Shown here one piece after another: positions 9,412 through 18,454 of a stretch of 64,000 nucleotides of DNA. The notes beneath the pieces are model-generated. The model did not search any database. It was not told the origin of the DNA and saw nothing but the letters and a program-made list of their open reading frames with translations. The position numbers and the translations under genes were made by a program. Source of the stretch: Nocardia pseudobrasiliensis NBRC 108224 (lineage in GTDB: Bacteria; Actinomycetota; Actinomycetes; Mycobacteriales; Mycobacteriaceae); contig NZ_BDBS01000001.1 of NCBI RefSeq assembly GCF_001613105.1, positions 212,457 to 276,456 on the forward strand. The letters run 5' to 3'. Numbering within the stretch: position 1 is the first letter of the stretch; each line of letters starts with the position of its first letter.

Positions 9412-10323
9412 GTGCCTGAATTTCAGCTGAAACACGTTCCGCTGCTGTCGCGTTCCGTACTCGACCGCGCCGAGGAGCTGCGCTCGGACGAGCAGGCGCT
9501 GAAGGAGGGCTGGTCCGCCGCCAAGGTGCTGCGGATGAATCGGCGCGGTCAGGTGCGCGTCGACGGCCTGTCGATCGTGTTCGAACCGGCCGTCGACCTG
9601 GCGGCCGAACCGGTGCCCGAGGCGGTATTCCTCGGCGTCGACGCCGGAACCCACCTGTGGGCCGTGCGCGACAACGAGATCGACGGCACCCTGATGGATT
9701 TGCGCGCGGTCGGCGTCTCACTGGATCTCGAGGATCTGGCCATGGGTGTGCTCTCCACCGCGCTGGCCCTGCTGAACTGGCATGACCGGGCGAAATTCAG
9801 TGCGGTCGACGGCACCCCGACCCATCCCGCCACCGCCGGCTGGACCCGCGTGTCCGAATCCGGGCACGAGGAGTTCCCGCGTATCGATCCGGCCGTCATC
9901 TGCCTGGTGCACGACGGCGGCGACCGGGTCCTGCTGGCCCGTCAGCAGAGCTGGCCCGAGGGCATGTTCTCGCTGCTGGCCGGGTTCGTGGAGGCGGGGG
10001 AGTCGCTCGAACGCTGTGTCGAACGCGAGATCGCCGAGGAGGTCGGCGTCGATGTGCGCGAGATCCGCTATCTCGGCAGCCAGCCCTGGCCGCTGCCGCG
10101 GTCGCTGATGCTCGGCTTCGCCGCGGTCGCCGATCCCGAACAGCCGCTGGTATTCGCCGACGGTGAGATCGCCGAGGGGTACTGGTTCACCCGCGGCGAG
10201 GTGCGCGAGGCATTGGCCCGCGGCGCATGGGGTTCCAAGGGTTCCGAGGGCGCGCGGCTGATGCTGCCGGGTTCGATTTCCATCGCGCGCACGATTATCG
10301 AATCCTGGGCCGCGATCGACTGA
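9412..10323 (+). CDS. nudC: NudC-type NADH pyrophosphatase (Nudix hydrolase)
   Basis: Hydrolyses NAD(H), and in other bacteria removes NAD caps from RNA. The Nudix box is complete, running from GFVEAGES through REIAEEVGV, and is followed by the NudC signature SQPWPLPRSLM. At 303 residues the length is normal. Odd: where NudC usually has a four-cysteine zinc ribbon before YPRxDPAVI, this protein reads FSAVDGTPTHPATAGWTRV and contains no CxxC pair, so the structural zinc site appears lost. Start is GTG 9412, just downstream of the channel gene. The order channel-nudC matches Rv3200c-Rv3199c. Confidence 0.92.
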   Translation: MPEFQLKHVPLLSRSVLDRAEELRSDEQALKEGWSAAKVLRMNRRGQVRVDGLSIVFEPAVDLAAEPVPEAVFLGVDAGTHLWAVRDNEIDGTLMDLRAVGVSLDLEDLAMGVLSTALALLNWHDRAKFSAVDGTPTHPATAGWTRVSESGHEEFPRIDPAVICLVHDGGDRVLLARQQSWPEGMFSLLAGFVEAGESLERCVEREIAEEVGVDVREIRYLGSQPWPLPRSLMLGFAAVADPEQPLVFADGEIAEGYWFTRGEVREALARGAWGSKGSEGARLMLPGSISIARTIIESWAAID

Positions 10324-10340
10324 TCGGCGAATTCGATATT

Positions 10341-10356
10341 CCCTCGATTTCGAGGG
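10341..10356. other. Short perfect inverted repeat after nudC
   Basis: CCCTCGA and TCGAGGG are separated by TT, 18 bp past the nudC stop and 102 bp before the next start. There is no T-run, so it could be a weak terminator or a protein-binding site for the downstream gene. Confidence 0.3.
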
Positions 10357-10457
10357 TGTGTTGGCTGCCATTTCGACGCTCCCGACCGTAATCTGTGACC
10401 CCGCCGGGGCATTCCGCCCGACCGATCGACGATTGATTCGAGAGGTGGGTCACGAAT

Positions 10458-12503
10458 ATGAATTACGCGCATCGTCTGACGGTCGCCGCTGTCGCGTTGA
10501 CCTTTCCGCTGGTGATGGCCGCCCCGGCGAATGCGGCACCGGTCGCGACGGGCCCCGATGGCGGCGCGGCCGGTGCCGAATGGGCGGCGATCGAGGATGG
10601 GCCACAACAATATCCGAATATCAACATCCAATGGGATGTGCCGATCACGATGAGTGACGGCGTGGTGTTGAAGGCCAATGTGTACCGGCCCGCCGATGCG
10701 GCCATGCGGCCGGTGGATGTGCGGACGCCGGTAGTCGTCAACATCACTCCTTACACCAAATTGGTAAGCAATCTCGTCGATCACGCGCTGTCGATTCCGG
10801 TCCTGTCGGACGCGGTGGTCGATCTGCTGCGCCAGGTCGACTTCAGCGGTACCGCGCTGTCGGGCGTCACCGATCTGACCAAAGGTATCGGCGGGGATTG
10901 GTTGCGCAACTTCGCCATCGACCGTCGTCTGGTGCAGGCCGGGTACGCCCAGGTCGTTGTCGATACCCGCGGCACCGGCTTCTCCGAGGGGGTATGGGAC
11001 GCCCTGCGCGAACGGGAGCAACAGGATTCGTTCGAGGTGATCGACTGGGCGGCGCGACAGCCCTGGTCCGACGGCAGTATCGGCATGAGCGGCATGTCGT
11101 ATTCCGCGATCAATCAAATGCAGGCCGCCGAGTTGCGTCCGCCCGCGCTGAAGGCGATCTTCCCCGTACTGCCGGGCAGCGATCTGAATCAGGATGTACT
11201 GTCTCCGGGCAGTGGATTCGGCGTCACCTTCATCACCCTCTGGCTCTCCCTGATCAACGGCCTCAAATGGGTGCCGGATGTGCAGTCGATACTGACCGGG
11301 ACGTTCGACCCGATCTGGCTCTCGGACCGCGTTCACAGTCCGCTGACATTCCTGGATGTCGAGTTCGACGTGTATACCAAGGCCCGGCTGGAGGATTTGA
11401 ACCCACTGACCAAAGATGTTCTCACCGACTCCTCGCCGACCCGGCAGAGCTGGCTGGGCGATCCGAGCCGGGTGCAGGCGCCGACCTTCGTCGTCGGTGG
11501 CTGGCACGATCTGTTCACCTATTCGGAATCCAAGATCTACAACAAGATTCCGTTGCCGCCCGGGCATAAGCAGCTGTTGATGGGCGGCACTTATCACATC
11601 ACTCCGGGAAATGAATACGGCGATCCCGGCCTGCCGCCGCGCGTCGATGTGCTGCAGCGGGCGTGGTTCGACAAGTGGCTCAAAGGAATAGACAACGGCA
11701 TCGACACCTATGGTCCGGTCACGCTGCTGCAGCAGGGCGGCGATTGGATCACCCGCGGCGGTTTCGGTTCCTCCGAACAGGCGGACACGCCGACATATCG
11801 GCGAATGTATTTGTCCGCCGAGCGCAGTCACACCGCCACGAGCGTCTACGACGGTTCGCTGAACGCCGGGCCCGACAGCGGGGTCGCCCGGCTGACCATA
11901 GCGCCGGGCCTGACGACACTGTGCTCCAACGACGCCGCCCAGGCGACCGTGGGCATTCTGTCGATCATCGTCGCGTGCGGTGACGACTCACGTATCGCCG
12001 AACTGAACGGCCTGACCTTCACCAGCGCGCCGGTGGTCGAGCCGACCGTCATCTCCGGACCGATCGGGCTGCGGCTCAATACGATTCAGGACGCGAGCGA
12101 CGGGTACTGGACGGTGACGGTCAACGATGTCGCGCCGGACGGGCGATCGACCGTGTTGTCGTCGGGTCAGCTGTTGGCCTCCGCGCGGCTGATCGACGAT
12201 TCGCTCAGCACCCGCTCGGCCAACGGTGACTACACCGATCCGCGGCCCTATGCCTCCCTGACGCTGCGACAGCCGACGATGCCAGGCGCCGCGACCACCC
12301 TCGATATCGGGCTCACGGCCACCGAGGCCGTGCTCGCGCCCGGCCACCGGCTGCGGGTGGACGTCTTCGGCGGCAATGTGCCCAAGGGTCTTCCGATCCT
12401 GGCCGACCTCATCCATACCGAGCTGAAGCCCGAGCACCTCCAGCTCGATCCGGACGCACCGAGTTTCGTCAATATCCCGGTGCGCGGTAATCCGGGCTGG
12501 TGA
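10458..12503 (+). CDS. Secreted CocE/NonD-family (X-Pro dipeptidyl-peptidase-like) hydrolase
   Basis: A 681-residue exported serine hydrolase. The N-terminus is a Sec signal peptide (MNYAHRLTVAAVALTFPLVM, cleavage likely after ANA). The S15-like alpha/beta-hydrolase domain shows DTRGTGFSEG, the nucleophile motif GMSGMSYSA and the histidine region GGWHDLF. The C-terminal part is the jelly-roll domain of this family (HRLRVDVFGGNVPKG). Substrates in the family range from X-Pro peptides to cocaine-like esters, so the real substrate cannot be named. A paralogue of nearly equal length lies at 35420-37495. Its stop at 12503 abuts the end of the convergent mrx1 gene with no spacer. Confidence 0.88.
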   Translation: MNYAHRLTVAAVALTFPLVMAAPANAAPVATGPDGGAAGAEWAAIEDGPQQYPNINIQWDVPITMSDGVVLKANVYRPADAAMRPVDVRTPVVVNITPYTKLVSNLVDHALSIPVLSDAVVDLLRQVDFSGTALSGVTDLTKGIGGDWLRNFAIDRRLVQAGYAQVVVDTRGTGFSEGVWDALREREQQDSFEVIDWAARQPWSDGSIGMSGMSYSAINQMQAAELRPPALKAIFPVLPGSDLNQDVLSPGSGFGVTFITLWLSLINGLKWVPDVQSILTGTFDPIWLSDRVHSPLTFLDVEFDVYTKARLEDLNPLTKDVLTDSSPTRQSWLGDPSRVQAPTFVVGGWHDLFTYSESKIYNKIPLPPGHKQLLMGGTYHITPGNEYGDPGLPPRVDVLQRAWFDKWLKGIDNGIDTYGPVTLLQQGGDWITRGGFGSSEQADTPTYRRMYLSAERSHTATSVYDGSLNAGPDSGVARLTIAPGLTTLCSNDAAQATVGILSIIVACGDDSRIAELNGLTFTSAPVVEPTVISGPIGLRLNTIQDASDGYWTVTVNDVAPDGRSTVLSSGQLLASARLIDDSLSTRSANGDYTDPRPYASLTLRQPTMPGAATTLDIGLTATEAVLAPGHRLRVDVFGGNVPKGLPILADLIHTELKPEHLQLDPDAPSFVNIPVRGNPGW

Positions 12504-12755
12504 TCAGGCGATCTGCGCCAGGGCCTGCTTCACCTGAACCAGGCTGGGATTGGTGGCGGTGGATCCGTCGCGATACTTCACGGTCGGCACCACATGGTTG
12601 CCGCCGTTGACGCTGCCGACGAATTCGGCGGCCGTGGGATCTTCCTCGATGTCCACCTCGGTATAGCTGATTCCGGACTCGTCGAGCTGCTTCTTCAGGC
12701 GTCGGCAGTAGCCGCACCAGGTGGTCGAGTACATGGTCAGGTCGGTAGCTGTCAC
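12504..12755 (-). CDS. mrx1: Mycoredoxin (glutaredoxin-like, CGYC)
   Basis: An 83-residue mycothiol-dependent reductase of the glutaredoxin fold. The catalytic motif CGYC lies near residue 14, and the cis-proline motif VPTVKYRDG and GGNHVVPT substrate-binding segment match mycobacterial Mrx1, as does the position next to uvrD2 (Rv3198A). It reduces protein-mycothiol mixed disulphides in the cytoplasm. I chose GTG at 12755 (VTATDLTMYSTTWCGYC) because it gives the usual family length; the upstream 29 codons have no family resemblance. A large palindrome lies 45 bp upstream of this start. Confidence 0.9.
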   Translation of the reverse strand: MTATDLTMYSTTWCGYCRRLKKQLDESGISYTEVDIEEDPTAAEFVGSVNGGNHVVPTVKYRDGSTATNPSLVQVKQALAQIA

Positions 12756-12799
12756 GCAGGAGTCAACGCCGGCGCGGTGCCATCTGTTCCGGGGGCTTG

Positions 12800-12835
12800 C
12801 CATGGATTTATTATGCGCGCATACTAAATCTATGG
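12800..12835. promoter_or_regulatory. 36-bp AT-rich palindrome between mrx1 and the EVE-MarR operon
   Basis: The dyad is centred between 12817 and 12818, and 16 of its 18 base pairs match; the inner 12 bases TATGCGCGCATA are perfect. It is strikingly AT-rich for this genome and lies between two divergent genes, 45 bp from the mrx1 start and 68 bp from the EVE start. Size and symmetry fit a dimeric repressor such as the MarR encoded at 13325-13792. The pairing of site and regulator is inference. Confidence 0.6.
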
Positions 12836-12902
12836 TCCACATCGCCGCTCACGCCACCTCCACCGCCGAACCCGCGGAGTACTCGCATCTGCGGGTGGCG
12901 GC

Positions 12903-13328
12903 ATGAGCGCCCGGCACTGGCTGAACGTGGTTTCCCGCGACCATGTCCGTCGCGGTGTCGAACTCGGCATCGTCCAGGCCAACCACGGCAAGCGCACGGC
13001 CGTCGAGCGCATGGGTCCCGGCGACGGGCTGGTGTACTACTCGCCGCGCACCGGGATACGCGAGGGCGCGTGGGTCAAGGCGTTCACCGCACTGGGCACG
13101 ATCGACGACCGGCCCGCGTGGCAGGCCGAGGACCAGGGCGGCTGTTTCCGGCCGTGGCGTCGAGAGGTCACGTATCGGCTGGATGCGCGGGAGGTTTCGA
13201 TCGATGCGCTGCGCGGGGACCTCGAGCTGACCAGCGTCCCGAACTGGGGCATCGTGCTGCGCCGCGGCCTGATCGAATTGAGCGCCCACGACTTCGCGCT
13301 GATCTCCCACGCTATGGTCGGCGCGTGA
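12903..13328 (+). CDS. EVE domain (UPF0310) protein
   Basis: A 141-residue protein with the EVE fold related to PUA domains, which bind modified bases in RNA or DNA. Recognisable family segments are ARHWLNVVSRDHVRRGV at the N-terminus, QANHGK, GDGLVYYSPR, the WVKAFTALGTI strand and a conserved WRREVTY. Comparable proteins occur across actinobacteria as stand-alone genes. The stop overlaps the start of the MarR gene (GTGA at 13325-13328), so the two are translationally coupled. Its ligand cannot be deduced. Confidence 0.85.
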   Translation: MSARHWLNVVSRDHVRRGVELGIVQANHGKRTAVERMGPGDGLVYYSPRTGIREGAWVKAFTALGTIDDRPAWQAEDQGGCFRPWRREVTYRLDAREVSIDALRGDLELTSVPNWGIVLRRGLIELSAHDFALISHAMVGA

Positions 13329-13792
13329 ACGAGGACCGGAACGCCGGGCTGCGCACCGAATTCGCCCATCCCGACGAGAGTCCCGGCCTGTTGCTGTGGC
13401 AGGTGACCAACCGCTGGCAGGCCGCCCAGCGTGCGGCCCTCGCGCCCTTCGACCTCACCCACGTCCAGTTCGTGCTGCTGGCCGCCCTGACCTGGCTCGC
13501 CGAACCCTGCGGCGGCGAGCCGGTCAGACAGCGCGACCTGGCCGACCGGGCCGTCACCGATCCCATGATGACCTCGCAGGTCTTGCGCGCGCTCGAACAG
13601 AAGGGTTTGGTCGAACGCCGCGAGCATCCGAACGACCGGCGGGCGAAATCGCTCGTTCCGACGAAAACCGGTGTCGCCCTGGTCAATCGGGCCATCGTGG
13701 CGGTGGAGGCGTGTGATCGCGAATTCTTCGGCCCGCTCGGCGGCTCGACCGGTGAGTTCGCAACGGCCCTGCGTCGGCTGCGCGATCGGTGA
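13325..13792 (+). CDS. MarR-family transcriptional regulator
   Basis: A 155-residue winged-helix regulator. The central wHTH is evident (VRQRDLADRAVTDPMMTSQV as recognition region, then LVERREHPNDRRAKSLVPT as wing with the MarR-typical D-R-R-A). Helices at both ends form the dimer interface. It starts with GTG 13325 overlapping the EVE stop. Autoregulation through the palindrome at 12800-12835, in front of the same operon, is the simplest model. The ligand is unknown. Confidence 0.9.
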   Translation: MNEDRNAGLRTEFAHPDESPGLLLWQVTNRWQAAQRAALAPFDLTHVQFVLLAALTWLAEPCGGEPVRQRDLADRAVTDPMMTSQVLRALEQKGLVERREHPNDRRAKSLVPTKTGVALVNRAIVAVEACDREFFGPLGGSTGEFATALRRLRDR

Positions 13793-13798
13793 CCCGCG

Positions 13799-15025
13799 TC
13801 AGACTCGCCCGGGGTGGGCGGGCCGAGACCTCCTGTGCCACAGGCCCGCCGCGCGCGTTTCCACCACCAGTGCCCCGGCGATCAATGCGACGATGCCGTA
13901 GACCAGCCAGATCGGTCCGAGATGCGGGCCGAGCGCGCCCAGGATCACCGCGATCACGGCCGCGGGCAGCGGCCACTTCAGGGTCCAGCGCCAACCCAGG
14001 CCGCTGCGGGCGCCGGTCACGGCGGTGACCAGGAAATAGGCCGCCGCGCCGCCGCACAGGGCCCAGCCGACGCCCGCCGGGAGATGACCCTGTGGATGAG
14101 CCAGGCACAATCCCAGGCCCGCGGCGATCGTCGCGATCGCACCGGTCAGCCAGCAGTGCATGGCCATTCGATGCGGGCCGGGTACGAGATTCGGGGAGAC
14201 ATCGCCGGTCAGCAGGCGCAGCACGGGCCCGAAATTAAGGGTCAGTGCCCACAGACCGGCCAGGATCGTGAAGCCGCCGAAGCCGAGCGCCAGCACCCGC
14301 GCACCCCAGCCCGTATCGCCGAGGGCCGTGATCAGCGCGATGACGCCCTCACCGAGCACGATGATCACGTAGAGGCCCAAGCGCTCACCGAGATGTTCCG
14401 GATCGACGTGCAGCGCCTCGATTTTCGGCAGTTCGCGGCCGTCGAAGCGGGGATAGCGGCGCAGTCGCCGATCGAGTTCGTGCTGCATCCTGGTCATCAT
14501 CCGGTCGCCGTTGATCGCGAACATGCCCCAGGTATCGATGGTCAGGCCCAGGGCCCACAGCCAGAACTTCCACGGTTCGGGCACCCACAGCGAGACGATC
14601 CAGGGCGTCACGCCCGCGCCCAACTGCGCGATCGGCCAGTCGACCACGATTCGACCGCGGCCCCAGACCTGTGAGAGCACCACGCGCACGATCACGTAGA
14701 CCGCGGCGAAGGTGGTGGCGTGCCGGGCGGGCATGCCGGGCACCGCGGCGGCCATCAGACCCACGCCCAGCATCGCGGCGAGCATCAGCGGCAGGCGGAT
14801 GTGGTCGTAGGCGATGTCACCGTAGAGCGTCACACTCGCCCACGCCATCCAGAACGCCAGGTAGAGCAGGACATACAGCGCGAAGTCGCCGAGCGAGGGT
14901 CCGTGGTGCAGCACATGGGTGAGCTGACCGATGCCGGCGACCGCGACCAGATCGAAGAACAGCTCGATCCACGTCGCCCGGCGATCGTGTCGGAGGGTGT
15001 CGTCACTCGGCGTGTCGGTTGCCAC
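13799..15025 (-). CDS. LtrA-family (low temperature requirement A) membrane protein
   Basis: A multi-pass membrane protein of 408 residues. The N-terminal LtrA signature [23 protein letters not shown] is followed by about ten hydrophobic helices, with the family motif [21 protein letters not shown] around the middle. The cellular role of LtrA proteins is not established despite the name, which comes from Listeria cold growth. I chose GTG 15025, 7 residues before RHDRRATW; a GTG three codons upstream is equally possible. It is divergent from uvrD2 with 48 bp between the starts and convergent with the MarR gene. Confidence 0.88.
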   Translation of the reverse strand: MATDTPSDDTLRHDRRATWIELFFDLVAVAGIGQLTHVLHHGPSLGDFALYVLLYLAFWMAWASVTLYGDIAYDHIRLPLMLAAMLGVGLMAAAVPGMPARHATTFAAVYVIVRVVLSQVWGRGRIVVDWPIAQLGAGVTPWIVSLWVPEPWKFWLWALGLTIDTWGMFAINGDRMMTRMQHELDRRLRRYPRFDGRELPKIEALHVDPEHLGERLGLYVIIVLGEGVIALITALGDTGWGARVLALGFGGFTILAGLWALTLNFGPVLRLLTGDVSPNLVPGPHRMAMHCWLTGAIATIAAGLGLCLAHPQGHLPAGVGWALCGGAAAYFLVTAVTGARSGLGWRWTLKWPLPAAVIAVILGALGPHLGPIWLVYGIVALIAGALVVETRAAGLWHRRSRPAHPGRV

Positions 15026-15073
15026 CCGGCGCACATTAGCGGGCGCGGCCCGGACCTGTCGGACCTCGCTGTC

Positions 15074-17251
15074 ATGATGGAGCCCGTGCCCGCTCCGATC
15101 ACCACCCCTCAGCTTCGGCTCGACGGACTCGATCCCGAGCAGGCCGCCGCCGTGCGCGCACCGCGCGGGCCGGTCTGTGTGCTCGCGGGAGCGGGGACCG
15201 GTAAGACGCGCACGATCACTCATCGCATCGCACATCTGGTCTCGGCCGGACATGTGCGCGCCGATCAGGTTCTGGCCGTGACCTTCACCGCGCGCGCCGC
15301 GGGGGAGTTGCGCAGTCGGCTGCGCGGGCTGGGCCTGGGTGGTGAGGCGAATACGGTGCAGGCGCGCACCTTTCACGCGGCCGCGCTACGTCAGCTGCGC
15401 TATTTCTGGCCGCAGATCGTGGGCGATGTGCCGTGGCGGCTGATCGACAGCAAATTCCCGATCGTCGCGCAGGCCGCGAATCGCGCCGGACTGTCCACCG
15501 TCACCGAGAGCGTGCGCGATCTGGCCGGTGAGATCGAATGGGCCAAGGCGTCGCTGGTGGCCCCGGAGGACTACGCGGCCGCGGTGGCGCGGTATCACCG
15601 CGAACCTCCCTACGATCCGCGCAGGGTCGCCGACGTCTACAGCGGATACGAGGAGCTCAAGCAGACCCCCGAGGGGCTGCTGCTGGATTTCGACGATCTG
15701 CTGCTGCACACCGCGGCCGCCCTCGAGGACTATCCGGGCGTGGCCGAGGAGTTCCGCGGGCGCTATCGCTGTTTCGTGGTCGACGAATATCAGGACGTCA
15801 CCCCGCTGCAGCAGCGGGTGCTCGACACCTGGCTCGGTGATCGCGACGATCTGACCGTGGTCGGCGACGCCAACCAGACCATCTATTCCTTCACCGGCGC
15901 GAGTCCGAGCTTCCTGCTGGACTTCTCGCGCCGCTTCCCGGAGGCCACGGTGGTGCGGCTCGAACGCGACTACCGGTCCACCCCTCAGGTGGTGTCGCTG
16001 GCGAACCGGGTGATCGGAGCCGCGCGCGGCCGGATCGCCGGGACCCGGCTGGCCCTGATAGGCCAGCGCGCCGACGGTCCCGAACCGTCGTTCGCCGAAT
16101 ACGACGACGAGCCCGCCGAGGCCGCGGCCGTGGCCAAGGCCGTGGCGCGGCTGATCGGCACGGGCGTCCCGGCCGCGGAGATCGCGGTGCTCTATCGCAT
16201 CAACGCCCAGTCCGAAGCCTATGAGCAGGCGCTCACCGAGGCAGAGATCCCGTATCAGGTGCGCGGCGGTGAGGGCTTCTTCCAGCGGGCCGAGGTCCGC
16301 CAGGCCGTACAGGCGTTGCGGCAGACCGCCGTTCGCGACGATCTGCCCGATGCCCGGGGTCCCGAACTGGTCACCCTGGTCCGCGCGGCCCTGGCCCGTC
16401 TCGGGCTGACCGCCACCGAACCCAGTGGCGCGCAGGCCCGTGAGCGCTGGGCGTCGCTGGTGGCGCTGGTCCAGCTCACCGAGGAATTGACCGCCCACGA
16501 TGAGGATCTGGAGCTGTCGGGTCTGCTGCGCGAGCTCGCCGCACGCGCCGAATCCCGGCATCCGCCGACCGTGCAGGGCGTGACGCTGGCCTCGCTGCAC
16601 GCGGCCAAGGGGCTGGAGTGGGATGCGGTCTTCCTGGTCGGCCTCGCCGACGGCACGCTGCCGATCCAGCACGTGCTGGGGGAGGGCGGCGCGGTCAGCG
16701 ACGAGGCGGCGCTGGAGGAGGAGCGGCGGCTGCTCTATGTGGGCGTGACGCGCGCGCGGGAACATCTGCAGCTGTCGTGGGCGCTGGCCCGCGCCCAGGG
16801 CGGTCGGAAGACGCGGCGGCGCAGCCGTTTCCTCAACGGTTTGATTCCGGAGGACTCCCCGGCCTCGCGTATCGCACAGGCCACCGGCGATCGGCGCGGC
16901 GCGAAACGCTCGCATCCGACCTGCCGGATCTGCGGTCGCCCACTGCTGGGCACCACCGCGACCATGCTCGGGCGCTGTTCGCGCTGCCCGGCCGATCTGG
17001 ATCCGGTATTGCTCGACACGCTGCGCGAATGGCGTAAGGAGAAGGCCGACGAACTGTCGGTGCCGCATTTCGTGGTGTTCAGCGACACCACGCTCACGGC
17101 CATCGCCGAACAGCTGCCGACCGACGATCGGGCCCTGGTCGCCATCCCGGGCATCGGGGCGAAGAAACTCGGGCAGTTCGGCGCCGACGTGATAGCTATA
17201 GTCCGCTCCCGCATGGGTGCGCAAGACCATAAAACTGCAGGTGAAAAATAG
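15074..17251 (+). CDS. uvrD2: UvrD2, superfamily I 3'-5' DNA helicase with HRDC domain
   Basis: ATP-dependent DNA helicase for DNA repair and replication; the mycobacterial orthologue Rv3198c is essential. Walker A AGAGTGKT (38-45), motif II DEYQD (237-241), motif [16 protein letters not shown] and motif [13 protein letters not shown] are present. After the motor comes the UvrD2-specific tetracysteine module (C617, C620, C635, C638) and a C-terminal HRDC domain ending [18 protein letters not shown]. Start ATG 15074 (a second ATG follows at once) gives 725 residues, close to mycobacterial UvrD2. The stop codon overlaps the WhiB7-type promoter of the next gene. Confidence 0.95.
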   Translation: MMEPVPAPITTPQLRLDGLDPEQAAAVRAPRGPVCVLAGAGTGKTRTITHRIAHLVSAGHVRADQVLAVTFTARAAGELRSRLRGLGLGGEANTVQARTFHAAALRQLRYFWPQIVGDVPWRLIDSKFPIVAQAANRAGLSTVTESVRDLAGEIEWAKASLVAPEDYAAAVARYHREPPYDPRRVADVYSGYEELKQTPEGLLLDFDDLLLHTAAALEDYPGVAEEFRGRYRCFVVDEYQDVTPLQQRVLDTWLGDRDDLTVVGDANQTIYSFTGASPSFLLDFSRRFPEATVVRLERDYRSTPQVVSLANRVIGAARGRIAGTRLALIGQRADGPEPSFAEYDDEPAEAAAVAKAVARLIGTGVPAAEIAVLYRINAQSEAYEQALTEAEIPYQVRGGEGFFQRAEVRQAVQALRQTAVRDDLPDARGPELVTLVRAALARLGLTATEPSGAQARERWASLVALVQLTEELTAHDEDLELSGLLRELAARAESRHPPTVQGVTLASLHAAKGLEWDAVFLVGLADGTLPIQHVLGEGGAVSDEAALEEERRLLYVGVTRAREHLQLSWALARAQGGRKTRRRSRFLNGLIPEDSPASRIAQATGDRRGAKRSHPTCRICGRPLLGTTATMLGRCSRCPADLDPVLLDTLREWRKEKADELSVPHFVVFSDTTLTAIAEQLPTDDRALVAIPGIGAKKLGQFGADVIAIVRSRMGAQDHKTAGEK

Positions 17252-17282
17252 GTTGTGCGGTTGTGAGCGACAGCCGTAGGGT
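17244..17282 (+). promoter_or_regulatory. WhiB7-type autoregulated promoter of whiB7
   Basis: An AT-rich box AAAAAT (17244-17249) lies three bases upstream of a -35 element TTGTGC (17253-17258). After an 18-base spacer comes a -10 element TAGGGT (17277-17282). This is the arrangement known for mycobacterial WhiB7-SigA promoters, in which WhiB7 contacts an AT-rich box just upstream of the -35. Transcription should begin near 17289, leaving a leader of about 510 nucleotides before whiB7. Confidence 0.75.
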
Positions 17283-17357
17283 GGGGATCACGCACCGGGA
17301 GGGCATTCCGGCGCGCACAGTGACCAAACGGATACGAGTAAGGAGGGAGGCAGACCA

Positions 17358-17672
17358 ATGAACGGAATTATCAACATCGCGTCGATCGGCGTTGCGGCGT
17401 CGGCGATTCCGTGTGTGCACCTTGCCTCCCGGGGGGTCCTCGCTTTGCAGGGGACCGGTCTGTCCGCCGTAAGCATCTTCGGTACCGAACACACGGGGCC
17501 GAAGCATGCCCACACGACGGACAAGCCCATGCGGAGCTGGCACCCGGTCTATGCCGACGCATTTACCGGCGCCAATGCGGCAGTCGTCCGTCCGACGGCT
17601 GACCTGCAGGCAGCCCGCCTCCGCGACGCAAGCCCAGCGACCGTGATCAGGAGTCGACACCGACTCAGGTAG
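17358..17672 (+). CDS. Upstream ORF in the whiB7 leader (probable regulatory peptide)
   Basis: A 104-codon frame between the whiB7 promoter and its leader terminator. It has a strong ribosome site (AGGAGGG at 17341-17347, 10 bases before ATG 17358) and ends at TAG 17670-17672, only 21 bases before the terminator stem. The peptide has no recognised domain and contains 18 alanines. Mycobacterial whiB7 leaders carry a uORF whose translation decides between termination and read-through; position and ribosome site support the same job here. It is longer than the mycobacterial uORFs I know of. Small GGGA/TCCC repeats at 17673-17684 may take part in alternative folding. Confidence 0.6.
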   Translation: MNGIINIASIGVAASAIPCVHLASRGVLALQGTGLSAVSIFGTEHTGPKHAHTTDKPMRSWHPVYADAFTGANAAVVRPTADLQAARLRDASPATVIRSRHRLR

Positions 17673-17693
17673 GGATCAACTCCCTTAGCCAAC

Positions 17694-17734
17694 TGGCCAC
17701 GGATCGCAAAACGCGAAACCGTGGCCATAGTTTT
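17694..17734 (+). terminator. Intrinsic terminator (attenuator) in the whiB7 leader
   Basis: A perfect 9-bp stem, TGGCCACGG (17694-17702) with CCGTGGCCA (17719-17727), closes a 16-base loop and is followed by TAGTTTTAT. It sits 21 bases after the uORF stop and 69 bases before the whiB7 start, as expected for an attenuator. Confidence 0.8.
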
Positions 17735-17802
17735 ATCGGCCTCCAGCCACCGGCACCGGTTTCGCGAAAACCCAACCGCTGCACGAGCTGAAGGAGTAAG
17801 AC

Positions 17803-18111
17803 GTGTCCACCGCGACCGTTCCTCGCGTGACATGCCATTCGACCGTGGCCCCGACATCCCGCACCCGGGGTGTCGCGCTCACTCTGCCCTGCCGGGTCGG
17901 CGACCCCGACCTGTGGTTCGCCGAGAGCCCCACCCAGCTGGAAGAGGCCAAGGCGCTGTGCGCGTCCTGCCCGATCCGCCGGACCTGCCTGGCCGCCGCG
18001 CTCGACCGCGGTGAGCCCTGGGGCGTCTGGGGTGGCGAGATCTTCGATCAGGGCGCCGTCATCGCCCGCAAGCGGCCCCGCGGCCGCCCGCGCAAGGTGA
18101 CAGTGGCGTAA
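17803..18111 (+). CDS. whiB7: WhiB7, iron-sulphur redox-sensing transcriptional activator
   Basis: A 102-residue master regulator of intrinsic antibiotic resistance, acting with the primary sigma factor. The four cluster cysteines are C30, C53, C56 and C62 (CxxC then C). The GVWGG turn is at 74-78, and the WhiB7-specific C-terminal AT-hook RGRPRK is at 93-98. The start is GTG 17803 behind AAGGAG. Expression is predicted to need both autoactivation at 17244-17282 and escape from the leader terminator. In mycobacteria the next gene is the ABC1 kinase; here about 4 kb intervenes. Confidence 0.96.
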   Translation: MSTATVPRVTCHSTVAPTSRTRGVALTLPCRVGDPDLWFAESPTQLEEAKALCASCPIRRTCLAAALDRGEPWGVWGGEIFDQGAVIARKRPRGRPRKVTVA

Positions 18112-18140
18112 TGGTCACCGCATATGATCACGAACGCGCC

Positions 18141-18174
18141 CGAGCCCCGCATCTCTGTCGAGATGCGGGGCTCG
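18141..18174 (+). terminator. Strong terminator hairpin after whiB7
   Basis: A perfect 15-bp stem (18141-18155 with 18160-18174) with a TGTC loop, followed by TCCTCATT, lies 30 bp after the whiB7 stop. The T-run is weak, as is usual in actinobacteria, but the stem is very stable. Confidence 0.8.
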
Positions 18175-18454
18175 TCCTCATTCCGGGCCCGAATGTCCAC
18201 GCCGACAACGGCGTTCGCCGCGTACCTCCGAGACCACGCTCGCGTCCCGGAGGTAGACGGGGGTCGCCGTGCGAACGATTTCGTGGACTGGGACCGTATA
18301 CGACAGGACTCGCACAACGAACGGACTTCGTACTCATCACGAGCGAAGGCGGCCCGGCAATGACGCTGATATGTCCGACCCGCCAGACCTGTCGATTGCG
18401 CCGCCGGGCTCTGCCGCGGTATCGCCGGACCTCGAAATCGAGGAGCGCGCCACC
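18175..18454. other. Intergenic region after the whiB7 terminator
   Basis: About 280 bp between the terminator and the next likely start. Frames can be followed through it, including an in-frame ATG at 18371 that would extend the next gene by 28 residues, but none has a convincing ribosome site. I see no repeat or RNA gene here. Confidence 0.4.

Noticed and set aside
14720..15073. N-terminal extension of UvrD2
   Set aside because: The extra residues are antisense to ltrA and unlike UvrD2; the helicase fold begins right after ATG 15074.
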